The position numbers and the translations under genes were made by a program. The notes beneath the pieces were generated by a model. That model worked only from the letters and a program-made list of their open reading frames with translations, had not been told where the DNA came from and made no database searches. A DNA stretch of 57,664 nucleotides, taken from positions 1 to 57,664 of the forward strand of contig JAUXHA010000005.1 of NCBI GenBank assembly GCA_030621845.1. The letters run 5' to 3'. How positions within the stretch are numbered: position 1 is the stretch's first letter; each line of letters opens with the position of its first letter. The DNA comes from Spongiibacteraceae bacterium. Its GTDB lineage: Bacteria; Pseudomonadota; Gammaproteobacteria; Pseudomonadales; Dasaniaceae. Positions 1 through 8,425 of the stretch are shown here, in pieces.

Positions 1-39
1 AAGCCGGGTGCCGCCATAAACCGAGTTAATAAAGGGCAT
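1..39 (-). CDS. Start of an unidentified CDS, cut by the left window edge
   Basis: Thirteen codons are visible, starting at an ATG (37-39) and beginning MPFINSVYGGTRL; the frame stays open to base 1. A purine-rich GAGAG lies about 8 bases upstream of the ATG. It is on the same strand as the crotonase gene that ends 23 bases away, so the two are probably co-transcribed. Too little is present to assign a family; the lipid-metabolism setting suggests a CoA enzyme, but that is a guess. Confidence 0.4.
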   Translation of the reverse strand, partial: MPFINSVYGGTRL

Positions 40-62
40 TCCGCTCTCTTTGTTACTTCTCG

Positions 63-839
63 CTACTCCCCGCTAAACACCGGTTTTCTTTTTTCAAACA
101 ATGCCGTCACGCCCTCGATATTGTCTTTGCTGCCCGACAGTTGGTCAAACGCCTCCAACTCATAAGCGAGCGAATCTTCCAGCGTCAAATCCCGACTATG
201 ATTCACCACGCGCAAAATCGCCGCCACCGCCATCGGTGGTTTTTCTGCCAACTCCCCGGCGAAATCCTTAATCCTTTGTTCAAACATCTCCGCCGCTGCC
301 ACTTCATTAAGCAAAGCAAACTGCAGGGCCTTTTCCGCGCTAATATGCTTGCCCAGCAACAGCATTTCCAGTGCCTGGGCACGCCCGGTCAAGCGTAATA
401 TTCGGCTGACCCCACTCCATAAAGGGGCAATACCCAAATTGATTTCTGGCAACCCCAACTGGGCAGACTGCTCCGCTATACGGAAATGGCAGGACATCGC
501 CAATTCCATTCCACCTCCCAGGCAATACCCCCTGATCGCTGCGATCACTGGTTTTTCCATTGCTTCAATAAAGTTGAACAAGCTTATTCTTTGCTCAATA
601 AATTTTTTCGGGCCTGTTTCAAAAGCAATCTGCCCCTCTTTCAGATTGGCACCCACGGAAAAATTTTTTCCTCCAGCGCCGCTTATCACAATGGCCCGCA
701 CCGACTGATCAAGCGCCAATTCAGGCAGTAGCTGTTCCAGCGCTTCAACCTGGGCAACTCCAATTGGATTCATTGGCGGATTATTTATCTGGATGAAAAC
801 AACAGGGTGTTGACGTTCAATAATCAACGGACTGTCCAT
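63..839 (-). CDS. Enoyl-CoA hydratase/isomerase (crotonase) family protein
   Basis: A crotonase-fold protein of about 258 residues, the usual length. Both oxyanion-hole loops are visible (around GKNFSVGAN and GYCLGGG). The two glutamates used by classical hydratases are present, one in GGMELAMSC and one in GLPEINLG, so hydration of a trans-2-enoyl-CoA is plausible. The usual GGTQRL after the second glutamate is replaced by LWSGVSRIL, so the substrate cannot be named. The start is the ATG at 837-839, with a GAGGGG ribosome site 8 bases upstream; an immediately preceding GTG is less likely. It sits in a minus-strand run with a DUF4124 protein and an SDR dehydrogenase, consistent with acyl-CoA catabolism in the cytoplasm. 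Confidence 0.85.
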   Translation of the reverse strand: MDSPLIIERQHPVVFIQINNPPMNPIGVAQVEALEQLLPELALDQSVRAIVISGAGGKNFSVGANLKEGQIAFETGPKKFIEQRISLFNFIEAMEKPVIAAIRGYCLGGGMELAMSCHFRIAEQSAQLGLPEINLGIAPLWSGVSRILRLTGRAQALEMLLLGKHISAEKALQFALLNEVAAAEMFEQRIKDFAGELAEKPPMAVAAILRVVNHSRDLTLEDSLAYELEAFDQLSGSKDNIEGVTALFEKRKPVFSGE

Positions 840-870
840 CACAAAAACCCCTCACATTAAAATAAAGCCA

Positions 871-1377
871 TTAAATTTCCTTGAGCCTCCTGGACCGTTC
901 ATCTGCGCTGCCCTGAATGGCTTTTGCATCTTCGAATAATTGCGGAATATCCTGAACAGGAATGGTCGCTGGAGACAGTTTGAACCCCGGGGCAACCGAG
1001 TCAGCGGTCAAATCAGCCTGGGGGCTCGGAACAAATACCGGCGGCAGCATATTATAAATCTCCGGCATGCTTTGCTCGGTAACAACACCCGTAGCCGCAT
1101 CGGGCTGATCAGAAAAATGCCAACTGCCGGTTTTATCCTGCCACCGGTACACCTTTTTTGCTTTTAACAACCCAATAGTAGGTGCGACATCCCCCTGCGG
1201 ATCCACAACCTCCGTCAGACGCCTGAATTTATTAGTCAACTTCACCAGGCTGGTTTTATCCGGCAACCAGTCTCGCCAACTCATCAGGCGCTCACCATCT
1301 GGACCGGGGATAATCATTGGCGCAACAAAACCTATCACAAGGAAAGGGAAAAATAATCTAAACAACTTCCATTTCAT
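871..1377 (-). CDS. DUF4124-type membrane-anchored protein
   Basis: A 168-residue protein with an N-terminal hydrophobic segment (residues about 5-24) that looks like an uncleaved anchor or signal. In the middle is a DUF4124-like motif, KVYRWQDKTGSWHFSD, in which a short aromatic-rich strand pair (Y-W-D-G-W-H-F-D) is diagnostic. The C-terminal part is proline-rich, then charged. DUF4124 proteins are common in the envelope of gammaproteobacteria and have no assigned reaction. The gene lies between the crotonase and SDR genes on the same strand with spacers of about 30 bases, but nothing shows it shares their pathway. Confidence 0.7.
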   Translation of the reverse strand: MKWKLFRLFFPFLVIGFVAPMIIPGPDGERLMSWRDWLPDKTSLVKLTNKFRRLTEVVDPQGDVAPTIGLLKAKKVYRWQDKTGSWHFSDQPDAATGVVTEQSMPEIYNMLPPVFVPSPQADLTADSVAPGFKLSPATIPVQDIPQLFEDAKAIQGSADERSRRLKEI

Positions 1378-1406
1378 TACTAAATCACGCCTTCATAAGT
1401 GCTCAA

Positions 1407-2156
1407 TTAAGACAGGGTACCACCATCAACACGAATATCTTCACCGGTGATATGAATACCATCCTCTGAAGCCAGCATAGCGATCAGCCCGGCAACCACC
1501 TCAGGTGATCGAGGCCCGGTCAAGGAACTGATACGACCAATCAAATCAAAATCAAAATCTTTGGGAAAATCAATACCATCGGTCATATTGGTCGAGATAT
1601 CACCAGGGCAAACACAATTAGCGCGCACTCCCCGCTTGGCATACTCAACCGCGATGGAACGGGTCATCGCTAACACGCCCCCTTTAGTGGCCGAATAAAC
1701 CGCCCCCGACGGCAGACCTGACAGGGCCGCGGTTGACGCGGCATTAGTAATACTGCCTTGGGTAGCAATTAAATGCGGCAATACGGCCTTACAAAGCAGA
1801 AAAGTCCCAGTCAAGTTGATATCAATCACCCGCTGCCACTTTGACAGCGCCAACTCATGGGTGCTGTCAAAACTGAGAATACCCGCCATATTCACTACCG
1901 CATCCAGTTTGCCGTAGTGGTCTATACAGGCTTGCACACAGGCATTCACCTGCTCTTCATTACTAATATCAAAAGCATAAGCTGTCGCTATACCGCCCTT
2001 ATCGCCAATACCCTTCACCAATTCATCCACGGCGAGCTGGTTAATATCAGTACAAAATACGCTACCACCCTCGATGGCAAGACGCTCTGCGGCCGCGCGA
2101 CCAATGCCCGAAGCGGCTCCCGTCACCAAAATAACCTTATCAGTAAAACGCTGCAT
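1407..2156 (-). CDS. SDR family NAD(P)-dependent oxidoreductase
   Basis: A classical short-chain dehydrogenase of about 249 residues. It has the dinucleotide-binding TGAASGIG near the N-terminus, acidic DI after the second strand (CTDINQLA), which favours NAD over NADP, the active-site YSATK, and the following PGDISTNM loop. The usual NNAG is NMAG here. The start is placed at the second in-frame ATG (2154-2156) because GGAG lies 6 bases upstream of it; the longer ATG at 2168 has no site. It probably oxidises a 3-hydroxyacyl or steroid/alcohol substrate given the crotonase and acyl-CoA dehydrogenases nearby; the substrate is not readable from sequence. Confidence 0.85.
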   Translation of the reverse strand: MQRFTDKVILVTGAASGIGRAAAERLAIEGGSVFCTDINQLAVDELVKGIGDKGGIATAYAFDISNEEQVNACVQACIDHYGKLDAVVNMAGILSFDSTHELALSKWQRVIDINLTGTFLLCKAVLPHLIATQGSITNAASTAALSGLPSGAVYSATKGGVLAMTRSIAVEYAKRGVRANCVCPGDISTNMTDGIDFPKDFDFDLIGRISSLTGPRSPEVVAGLIAMLASEDGIHITGEDIRVDGGTLS

Positions 2157-2302
2157 TATTTTCTCCATAAAAACGTGTTCAGTTCGCTAAGATTGAACGC
2201 TTACAGTAACGGGGTCAACCTATCACTGGCTTGTTTTAGGGGAACTGGTACAATCGGCGCCAGTCTATATTACGAGTGAATCGCCCTGTAGGAGCACAAT
2301 CG

Positions 2303-2953
2303 ATGAAAAGCATCACCACAGCAGTCCTTTCCCTGGGTTTCTTGCTCATGTTTACCGGCTGCTCCAGCACCGACACAGGTGATCAGGCCAGTAATCCCTA
2401 TGAAGGCCTGGATACTGTTCAAAAAAATGCACGCAGCGAGCTCTATGTGCGCGTAGATACCGCCCTGCCTCTTTATAACAAGCTGATTATCGAGCCAGTG
2501 ACCGTGAGTTATAGTAATCAACAGCACAATACTCCCGGTCTGCCTGAAACCGATTATCAATTTGATGAGAGTGAGCTGGCTCGATTTCAAGAGCAATTCA
2601 CCAAAGCCGTCACCAAACTCTGGATATCCACTGAGGGACACTCAATCACGGATAAGCCAGACGGAAAAACCTTAATCATGCGGGTAAATATCAGCGACCT
2701 TTACCTTTATGCCTCGATTAAAAACAACCAGGCCGGGCGCGAAACGTCCCTGGTAAAGCAGTCCAGCACCATGGTTATTAATATGGATTTGCTCGATGCC
2801 GAAAGCGGTGAAATATTGATTAAGAGCAAGGACAAAAGAACCACCGGCTATCAATCTGGCCCGGCGCGCCAGATGAGCAGTGTCAGTTACTTTAACGATG
2901 TCTATCAATCCTTTCGCCTGTGGATTAACCAGCTCTCATCACGACTAGACTAG
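2303..2953 (+). CDS. DUF3313 family lipoprotein
   Basis: A 216-residue protein with a signal peptide ending in the lipobox-like FTGC (Cys about 20), so probably lipid-anchored in the envelope. The body, with TALPLYNKLIIEPVTVSY near the start and MNVDLLDAESGE-like strands later, resembles the DUF3313 lipoproteins of proteobacteria, which have no known biochemical role. The start is the ATG at 2303, with AGGAG about 8 bases upstream; an in-frame GTG at 2276 lacks a site and would bury the signal peptide. It is transcribed alone, divergent from the SDR gene. Confidence 0.7.
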   Translation: MKSITTAVLSLGFLLMFTGCSSTDTGDQASNPYEGLDTVQKNARSELYVRVDTALPLYNKLIIEPVTVSYSNQQHNTPGLPETDYQFDESELARFQEQFTKAVTKLWISTEGHSITDKPDGKTLIMRVNISDLYLYASIKNNQAGRETSLVKQSSTMVINMDLLDAESGEILIKSKDKRTTGYQSGPARQMSSVSYFNDVYQSFRLWINQLSSRLD

Positions 2954-3034
2954 ACCTCTACCAGCAACCGTCTATTTGCTCGGAGATAAAACCCTGGGCA
3001 ACTGGCCTTAAATGTCAGTAAAACTGTCGTTTTT

Positions 3035-3045
3035 AGACATTGTCT
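3035..3045. promoter_or_regulatory. Perfect 11-base palindrome upstream of the acyl-CoA dehydrogenase pair
   Basis: AGACATTGTCT is a perfect odd palindrome, 78 bases upstream of the first acyl-CoA dehydrogenase start, in a 170-base spacer. Position and symmetry suit an operator for a TetR- or GntR-type regulator of the operon. It does not match the PsrA or FadR consensus I know, so the factor is unknown. Confidence 0.3.
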
Positions 3046-3123
3046 TTAAAGTGGCTTCCGCTACCCTTTGCAGGCCAAAAAAAGGCTTGAAATCCACACT
3101 GTCATTTCCTTAAGGAGCCCCCT

Positions 3124-4317
3124 GTGGAAGCTTTGCAACAATTTCGTGCTACAACGCGCGAGTGGCTAGAGGCCAACTGCCCCCAGTCACAACGCCAACC
3201 CGCTACTCGTGAAGAACAGGTCTGGGCCGGGCGCAACAAAACTTTCCCCAGTGATGACGCCAAAATCTGGCTGGAAAAAATGTCTGCCAAGGGCTGGACC
3301 TGCCCCGACTGGCCTGCCGCATACGGCGGCGGTGGCCTGGGCGACGAAGAAACTAAAATACTGCTTGAAGAAATGAAGTCCCTGGGCTGTCGAAAGCCAC
3401 TACTGGATATCGGCATCTGGATGCTGGGCCCGGCGCTGCTCGAATACGGCACTGAAGAACAAAAACTGGAACATATCCCAAAAATTATCCGCGGTGATAT
3501 CCGCTGGTGCCAGGGTTACTCTGAACCGGGGGCCGGCTCTGATCTGGCCAGTCTGCAAACCCGTGCTGAAGACAAGGGCGACCACTTCCTGATCAACGGG
3601 ACTAAAATCTGGACGACCAATGCCGATAAAGCCGACTTTGTATTCTGCCTGGTGCGCACTAACACTGATGCGATCAAACAGAAAGGGATCAGCTTTCTAC
3701 TCATCGACATGGAGACTGAGGGCGTTTCTACCAGTCTTATCGAATTGATCAGCGGTGAATCAGAATTCTGCCAAACCTTTTTCGATAATGTAAAGGTTCC
3801 CAAGAATAACCTGGTGGGCGAATTAAATGCTGGTTGGTCGGTCGCTAAATCGTTGCTCAAACACGAACGTAAACTCATGAGTGAAATGGGCGAACTGCCT
3901 GGACCGGGCTTTAGCCCCGCACAAGCGGCACAAAAATACGTTGGCCTAAACAATGATGGCAAGCTAAAAAACGCCGCCCTTCGCGAGCAACTAACCCAGC
4001 ATGAAATGGATTATCGCTGCCTGGGCCTCACCCACTTCCGCACCTTTGAAGAACGCATCAACGGCGTGGCCGATTCCAACGTCCCACTGATAATGAAATA
4101 TGTCGGCACTGAAGAACAGAAGAAAAAGGATGGTTTGCTGGTTGCTTTACTGGGAAGCCAGGGAATCGGATGGGAACAGGGCGAATCCTTTACCGCCGAC
4201 GAGATACTCAGTACCCGCAGCTGGCTTTTTTCCAAAGCCCTATCGATAGCCGGCGGCACATCCGAAGTACAATTAAACATTATTGCCAAGCGCGTGCTTG
4301 GTTTACCCGACGCCTAG
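3124..4317 (+). CDS. Acyl-CoA dehydrogenase, alpha-type subunit candidate
   Basis: A 397-residue flavin acyl-CoA dehydrogenase. The N-terminal helical domain runs to about residue 120, followed by the flavin-contacting QGYSEPGAGSDLAS and WTTNA strands, then the C-terminal helical domain. It keeps a glutamate in the LLKHERKL helix, where long-chain and isovaleryl enzymes place the catalytic base, and a C-terminal GGTSEVQ. The usual QxxGGxG motif that holds the FAD adenine is reduced to SQGIGWE. The start is GTG at 3124 with AAGGAG 7-8 bases upstream. The gene ends 10 bases before a second, complementary acyl-CoA dehydrogenase, so a heteromeric enzyme is likely (inference from steroid-degrading bacteria). 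It is a paralogue of the gene at 25923-27113. Confidence 0.88.
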   Translation: MEALQQFRATTREWLEANCPQSQRQPATREEQVWAGRNKTFPSDDAKIWLEKMSAKGWTCPDWPAAYGGGGLGDEETKILLEEMKSLGCRKPLLDIGIWMLGPALLEYGTEEQKLEHIPKIIRGDIRWCQGYSEPGAGSDLASLQTRAEDKGDHFLINGTKIWTTNADKADFVFCLVRTNTDAIKQKGISFLLIDMETEGVSTSLIELISGESEFCQTFFDNVKVPKNNLVGELNAGWSVAKSLLKHERKLMSEMGELPGPGFSPAQAAQKYVGLNNDGKLKNAALREQLTQHEMDYRCLGLTHFRTFEERINGVADSNVPLIMKYVGTEEQKKKDGLLVALLGSQGIGWEQGESFTADEILSTRSWLFSKALSIAGGTSEVQLNIIAKRVLGLPDA

Positions 4318-4327
4318 GAGCCGCACC

Positions 4328-5467
4328 ATGCCATTAATTTTTAATGAAGAACAGCGCCTGCTAAAAGATACTGCCAAAGAATTCCTCAACAGCAATGCCC
4401 CGGTCGAGGCCCTGCGCAAATTGCGCGATGAAAAAGACGCCACCGGCTACTCCACTGAGTTGTGGCGTCAAATGGTTGAATTGGGTTGGGCCAGTATCAT
4501 TCTGCCCGAAGCCTATGACGGCCTGGACTTTGGTTTTATGGGTCTGGGTGCGGTTATTGAAGAAAGTGGCCACACCCTGTCGGCCTCGCCGCTGTTTTCC
4601 ACCGTGGTACTCGGTGCCTCCACCTTAATTCTCGGCGGCAACGAGCAACAAAAGCAGGATAATCTCCCGGCGATTGCCGCCGGTGAGCTGGCGTTCGCCC
4701 TGGCCCTTGAAGAAGGCAGCCACCACGACCCCGCAGCGGTTAAGCTCAGCGCCGAACAAAACAACGAGGGGTATATCCTCAATGGTAAAAAAACTTTCGT
4801 CCTCGACGGGCACAGCGCCGACAAACTTATTGTTGTTGCCCGCAGCAGTGGCGAAGCAGGCTGCACCGATGGCCTGAGTTTGATGCTGGTTGATGCCAAC
4901 GCAACAGGTATCACCCGCACACGCACTATCATGGCAGATAGCCGCAATGCCGCCAATATCAGTTTTGATAATGTACAGCTTAGCGCCGATGACGTGATTG
5001 GAGAAATAGGCCAGGGCTTTTCAATTCTCGACCCGGTACTGGATCGCGCCCGTATTGCCATGGCGGCTGAAATGCTTGGTGGGGCGCAGGAGTGCTTTGA
5101 CCGCACCATCGAGTACTTAAAAGAACGGGAACAATTCGGTGTCAAGATAGGCTCTTTCCAGGCGCTAAAACACCGTGCTGCAATAATGTATACCGAACTG
5201 CAACTCTCCAAATCAGTCATCCTCGACGCACTGAGTGCGATTGATGAACAGCGCGCTGATACCAACCAGCTTGCCAGCCTGGCTAAGGCGCGATTAAATG
5301 ATGTCTACCAACTGGTGACTAACGAAGCCGTTCAAATGCACGGCGGTATCGGTGTCACCGATGAACTGGAAATAGGTTTTTTCCTGAAGCGCGCCCGGGT
5401 AAGCATGCAGGCCTTTGGTGACTCAGGTTTTCATCGCGACCGTTACGCAACCCTCTGCGGCTATTAG
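4328..5467 (+). CDS. Acyl-CoA dehydrogenase, beta-type subunit candidate
   Basis: A 379-residue acyl-CoA dehydrogenase homologue. The start is the ATG at 4328 (MPLIFNEEQ), with GGAG about 8 bases upstream; the longer frame to 4283 would overlap the previous gene. It carries the FAD-adenine motif QMHGGIG near the C-terminus. The catalytic glutamate of the G helix is replaced (DRARIA where an ER pair is usual), and the C-terminal GGTxEIQ motif is absent (FGDSGFHRD). It thus lacks what its upstream neighbour has and has what that neighbour lacks. This split is known for alpha2-beta2 acyl-CoA dehydrogenases of steroid side-chain degradation; here it is an inference. Confidence 0.85.
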   Translation: MPLIFNEEQRLLKDTAKEFLNSNAPVEALRKLRDEKDATGYSTELWRQMVELGWASIILPEAYDGLDFGFMGLGAVIEESGHTLSASPLFSTVVLGASTLILGGNEQQKQDNLPAIAAGELAFALALEEGSHHDPAAVKLSAEQNNEGYILNGKKTFVLDGHSADKLIVVARSSGEAGCTDGLSLMLVDANATGITRTRTIMADSRNAANISFDNVQLSADDVIGEIGQGFSILDPVLDRARIAMAAEMLGGAQECFDRTIEYLKEREQFGVKIGSFQALKHRAAIMYTELQLSKSVILDALSAIDEQRADTNQLASLAKARLNDVYQLVTNEAVQMHGGIGVTDELEIGFFLKRARVSMQAFGDSGFHRDRYATLCGY

Positions 5468-5480
5468 GGGCTTTATTATA

Positions 5481-5783
5481 ATGATTAAGCATATTGTTAT
5501 GTGGCGCTTGCATGAGCAGGCGCAAAACAATAGCAAAGCGAACAACGCCAAAATTGCCAAAGAGAAACTGGAAGCATTAAATGGTGTCATACCCGGCTTA
5601 ATCAAGCTGGAAGTTGGCGTTGATATCTCCAGGGGCAGCGCTTCTGGCGATCTGGTATTGTATTCAGAACTGGAATCAGCGCAGGCACTGGCGCAGTACC
5701 AGCAACACCCGGCTCACCTCGAGGCGGCTCAATTTATCGCTGCTATTAGCACAGAGCGACAGCTTGTTGATTACCAGAGCTGA
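5481..5783 (+). CDS. Dabb (stress-responsive alpha/beta barrel) domain protein
   Basis: A 100-residue single-domain protein. It opens with MIKHIVMWRL, the usual Dabb first strand with its His, and contains the YSELESAQALAQYQQHPAH segment typical of the family's second half. Dabb proteins are small ferredoxin-like dimers; some act as enzymes or cyclases, but most have unknown roles. The start is the ATG at 5481, 13 bases after the dehydrogenase stop codon; a longer frame from 5415 would overlap that gene. It appears to be the last gene of the acyl-CoA dehydrogenase operon. Confidence 0.8.
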   Translation: MIKHIVMWRLHEQAQNNSKANNAKIAKEKLEALNGVIPGLIKLEVGVDISRGSASGDLVLYSELESAQALAQYQQHPAHLEAAQFIAAISTERQLVDYQS

Positions 5784-5876
5784 CAGTAATAGCGCGCTAG
5801 GGCTTGTTATCGTCTTGCTGATAAATATAATAGGCGCTTAGAGCGTTTATTTATTCGTCGTCAATGGTCCATACAT

Positions 5877-6620
5877 ATGAGTGACTCAATCTCAGCTAAA
5901 TCTGCTAGCAGCAGTTTCCAGACCGCTTGCTCCAATTGCCAACTGGCGGCCATATGCCTGCCGATCGCCCTGGAAACACCGGAGATGGATCGCCTGGACG
6001 AAATCATCCAGCGTGGACGACCGGTTCACCGGGGCGACCATATTTTCCGTGAAGAAGATGATTTCACTTCTATTTATGCGGTTCGTTCCGGCGCACTTAA
6101 AACCTACGCCGTCACCGAAGATGGACGTGAACAGGTTACCGGGTTTTATTTTCCCGGTGAATTGTTTGGCATGGATGGCATGGGCAAAAACCAGCATACT
6201 GTCTCAGCTAAAGCGCTGGAAACATCGGCTATTTGTGAAATTCCTTTTAACCAGTTACAAAGCCTTACCACTCAAATTAGCGGCTTGCAGCGCAATCTGT
6301 TCCAGGTCATTGGCCAGGGTATCAACTATGACCGCCAGCTGATTACCCTGCTAAGTAAGAATTCTGCGGAGGAACGAATTGCATCGCTATTGGTGAGTAT
6401 TTCCACACGGAATTCCCGCCGAAAGCTTTCGGCCAGTTCCTTCCATCTGCCAATGTCACGCACTGATATTGCCAACTTCCTGGGCTTAACCGTAGAAACG
6501 GTCAGCAGAATTTTTAGCCGCTTCCAAAAACAGCAATTAATCGCGGTGGATAACAAAGACATCAGTATTCTGGATTTGGACAAGTTACACGCCGTTGCCC
6601 ACGGCGACAACAAGGAATAA
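5877..6620 (+). CDS. FNR/Anr-type oxygen-sensing transcription regulator
   Basis: A 247-residue CRP/FNR-family regulator. The N-terminal cysteines C18, C21 and C27 plus C120 match the four ligands of the oxygen-labile 4Fe-4S cluster in E. coli FNR (C20, C23, C29, C122) with a constant shift. The middle is a cyclic-nucleotide-binding-fold beta barrel. The C-terminal helix-turn-helix reads TDIANFLGLTVETVSRIFSR, with the E-xx-SR recognition residues of FNR that read TTGAT half-sites. It should switch anaerobic or microaerobic genes when oxygen falls. It is transcribed alone after the Dabb gene. A candidate target site is at 36593-36606. Confidence 0.93.
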   Translation: MSDSISAKSASSSFQTACSNCQLAAICLPIALETPEMDRLDEIIQRGRPVHRGDHIFREEDDFTSIYAVRSGALKTYAVTEDGREQVTGFYFPGELFGMDGMGKNQHTVSAKALETSAICEIPFNQLQSLTTQISGLQRNLFQVIGQGINYDRQLITLLSKNSAEERIASLLVSISTRNSRRKLSASSFHLPMSRTDIANFLGLTVETVSRIFSRFQKQQLIAVDNKDISILDLDKLHAVAHGDNKE

Positions 6621-6628
6621 CCCGGCCA

Positions 6629-8074
6629 TTACTGGCGCTTGTTGGTAGTACCAAAAGTCAGGGAAGTGACGTTCTCCGATGCGGCCTCCACATCAGTGGT
6701 CACCATCACCGAGGACTCAACTTCCGTCTCCGCAGCGCCGCTGGCCCGCCTTGTCCGCTGCTGCCAATCCCGCTCCAGCTGCAAGGGCAAAAAGAGACAC
6801 AAATCGTAACACTGCACGAGCAAGCGACCAAACTGCAAGGCCATTGCGCCCACCACACGAAAGCTAAAGGCTGTCGTATGCAACATGACCTGCACCACAC
6901 TGCCACTCACCGGCCGTATCGTATGCAGCAAATACTCCAGCGGCACGATGACAAAGGCCAGCATAACCGGCGTAACCAGGCCCAGCGCAAACAGCAACCA
7001 CTCCGAGGTCGATAACACCAGCAAGGGTTGATCGGCCACCACAGCTACCGGTAACAGTGCAATGGTAAAGGCTTCAAACAGCGCCAGGATGGCCATTAAG
7101 GAAATCCCCAAACTGATAATCAGCACTCGGCCCTTCTGGGTCATAGCCGCCATCATCGGTAAAAGATGGGAAACCTTTAGCCCTTCGAAGACCATCACAG
7201 CCGACACCAGAACCATCGCAGTGTGTAAATTAGCGACATAGGCCGCCAGCGAAAAGGGTCCTATATAACGGTCGGCAAATAATAGATTCAACGGCTCAAG
7301 CAGTAACTGGTAATTCAACACTGCCGCCGTCACCCCCGCCGCCACAAAGCAAAGCGAAATAACAAAACGCATCAGTACTGACGCAATAAGTCCGTGCCCG
7401 GAGCCTGCCACCAGGGATTCAAAACGAATCATCTGCCGGTCGATAAGCTGTAAGCGCTCACTCAGGGCAACCACTTTACCGTCGATTTGTTCCAGCAGTT
7501 TGGTCAGTTTACGCCAATGGGGCTTCAGTCTTGCCAGCAACTTATGCCTGCCGCTGACGGTCCAGCGCTGTTCGCGCAGTACATCCCTCTGGTGCTGGTC
7601 TACGGTACGATGCAATTCAGAAAGGATTTTTCCCATCACCTCACTGTTACGATCACTCTCTTGAAGCGCAGCAATGGCTTCCACCGCCGATACCCATTCG
7701 GGCCCCGCCATGGGCACATGCATACTGCCCTCATAATCTTCATTGATTGCCGCCAACTGGGTATTAATCGCCGCCGAGAGGTGCTGGTATTGAATTAAAT
7801 CCTTTTCCACAATGGCTTCAATACGCACATATTCCCGCTCAAGCCGCCGCTCCAAAAGCTCTTCGGCCAGGGCAATGGTGACTTCGTGGTTACGCAAACG
7901 AACCCGATGCTCGGAACGGAGACAGGCTCTAGCGGCAAGCCGTGCCACTGTATGGCAAGAACGTGCCAAGCGTAAAATAATCGCATGAGCGGCGTGGCGC
8001 AGAAAATACATCAACACCAGGCCAAGCAAAGCCATTAGCAACAATGACAGTAAAGGGTAATCAGGCCAAATCAT
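6629..8074 (-). CDS. Unrecognised multi-pass membrane protein with a long cytoplasmic coiled-coil insert
   Basis: I do not recognise a family. The ATG at 8074 gives 481 residues; a TTG 84 bases upstream adds 28 residues without membrane character. There is one N-terminal membrane helix (LLLMALLGLVLMYFL). A charged, helical, largely coiled-coil stretch of about 200 residues follows (ELLERRLEREYVRIEAIVEK, then LLARLKPHWRKLTKLLEQID). About five more membrane helices come next, then a polar tail rich in Ser, Thr and Glu. No catalytic motif stands out. It converges on the FNR gene with only 8 bases between them. A mechanosensing, scaffold or transport role would be guesswork. Confidence 0.75.
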   Translation of the reverse strand: MIWPDYPLLSLLLMALLGLVLMYFLRHAAHAIILRLARSCHTVARLAARACLRSEHRVRLRNHEVTIALAEELLERRLEREYVRIEAIVEKDLIQYQHLSAAINTQLAAINEDYEGSMHVPMAGPEWVSAVEAIAALQESDRNSEVMGKILSELHRTVDQHQRDVLREQRWTVSGRHKLLARLKPHWRKLTKLLEQIDGKVVALSERLQLIDRQMIRFESLVAGSGHGLIASVLMRFVISLCFVAAGVTAAVLNYQLLLEPLNLLFADRYIGPFSLAAYVANLHTAMVLVSAVMVFEGLKVSHLLPMMAAMTQKGRVLIISLGISLMAILALFEAFTIALLPVAVVADQPLLVLSTSEWLLFALGLVTPVMLAFVIVPLEYLLHTIRPVSGSVVQVMLHTTAFSFRVVGAMALQFGRLLVQCYDLCLFLPLQLERDWQQRTRRASGAAETEVESSVMVTTDVEAASENVTSLTFGTTNKRQ

Positions 8075-8425
8075 GTTTAATCCACTTTGTAAAACTCGAG
8101 TGACAACCAAGCCACATCCATAATTATAGTTTGTAACATGTCTATCGGCAGCGCCCAAGAGACGATACCGTCAATTTACAGGATAAACGGTCACCAAAAA
8201 TAAAAAGTCAACAATTTCATCAGCTTACAAACAAAACTAAAAATAAATATTATATTTCTTACTTAATTTGTTAAAAAATCAGTAAAAAACTGGAATTTGA
8301 TCAAATAATCGACTAAAAATAATTTTACTCATCACAGCATTGACGGTTTTCTAATCAACCGAAAACAACAACTGATTCAGGCTACTTGAATTTATAGCAG
8401 CGGTCGCCGCAAGGTGTTTTTAAAT
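8075..8425. other. AT-rich divergent intergenic region
   Basis: About 350 bases without a gene, much more AT-rich than its surroundings, separating two divergently transcribed genes, so it should hold both promoters. It contains a perfect 12-base palindrome (8295-8306) and a weak CGGTT/AACCG inverted repeat near 8346-8363. I see no RNA gene or mobile-element end. Confidence 0.6.
8295..8306. promoter_or_regulatory. Perfect 12-base palindrome, candidate operator
   Basis: ATTTGATCAAAT lies midway between the membrane-protein gene and the lysozyme-like gene. It is not an FNR box, which needs four bases between TTGAT and ATCAA. Self-symmetry in an AT-rich background can arise by chance. Confidence 0.25.
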
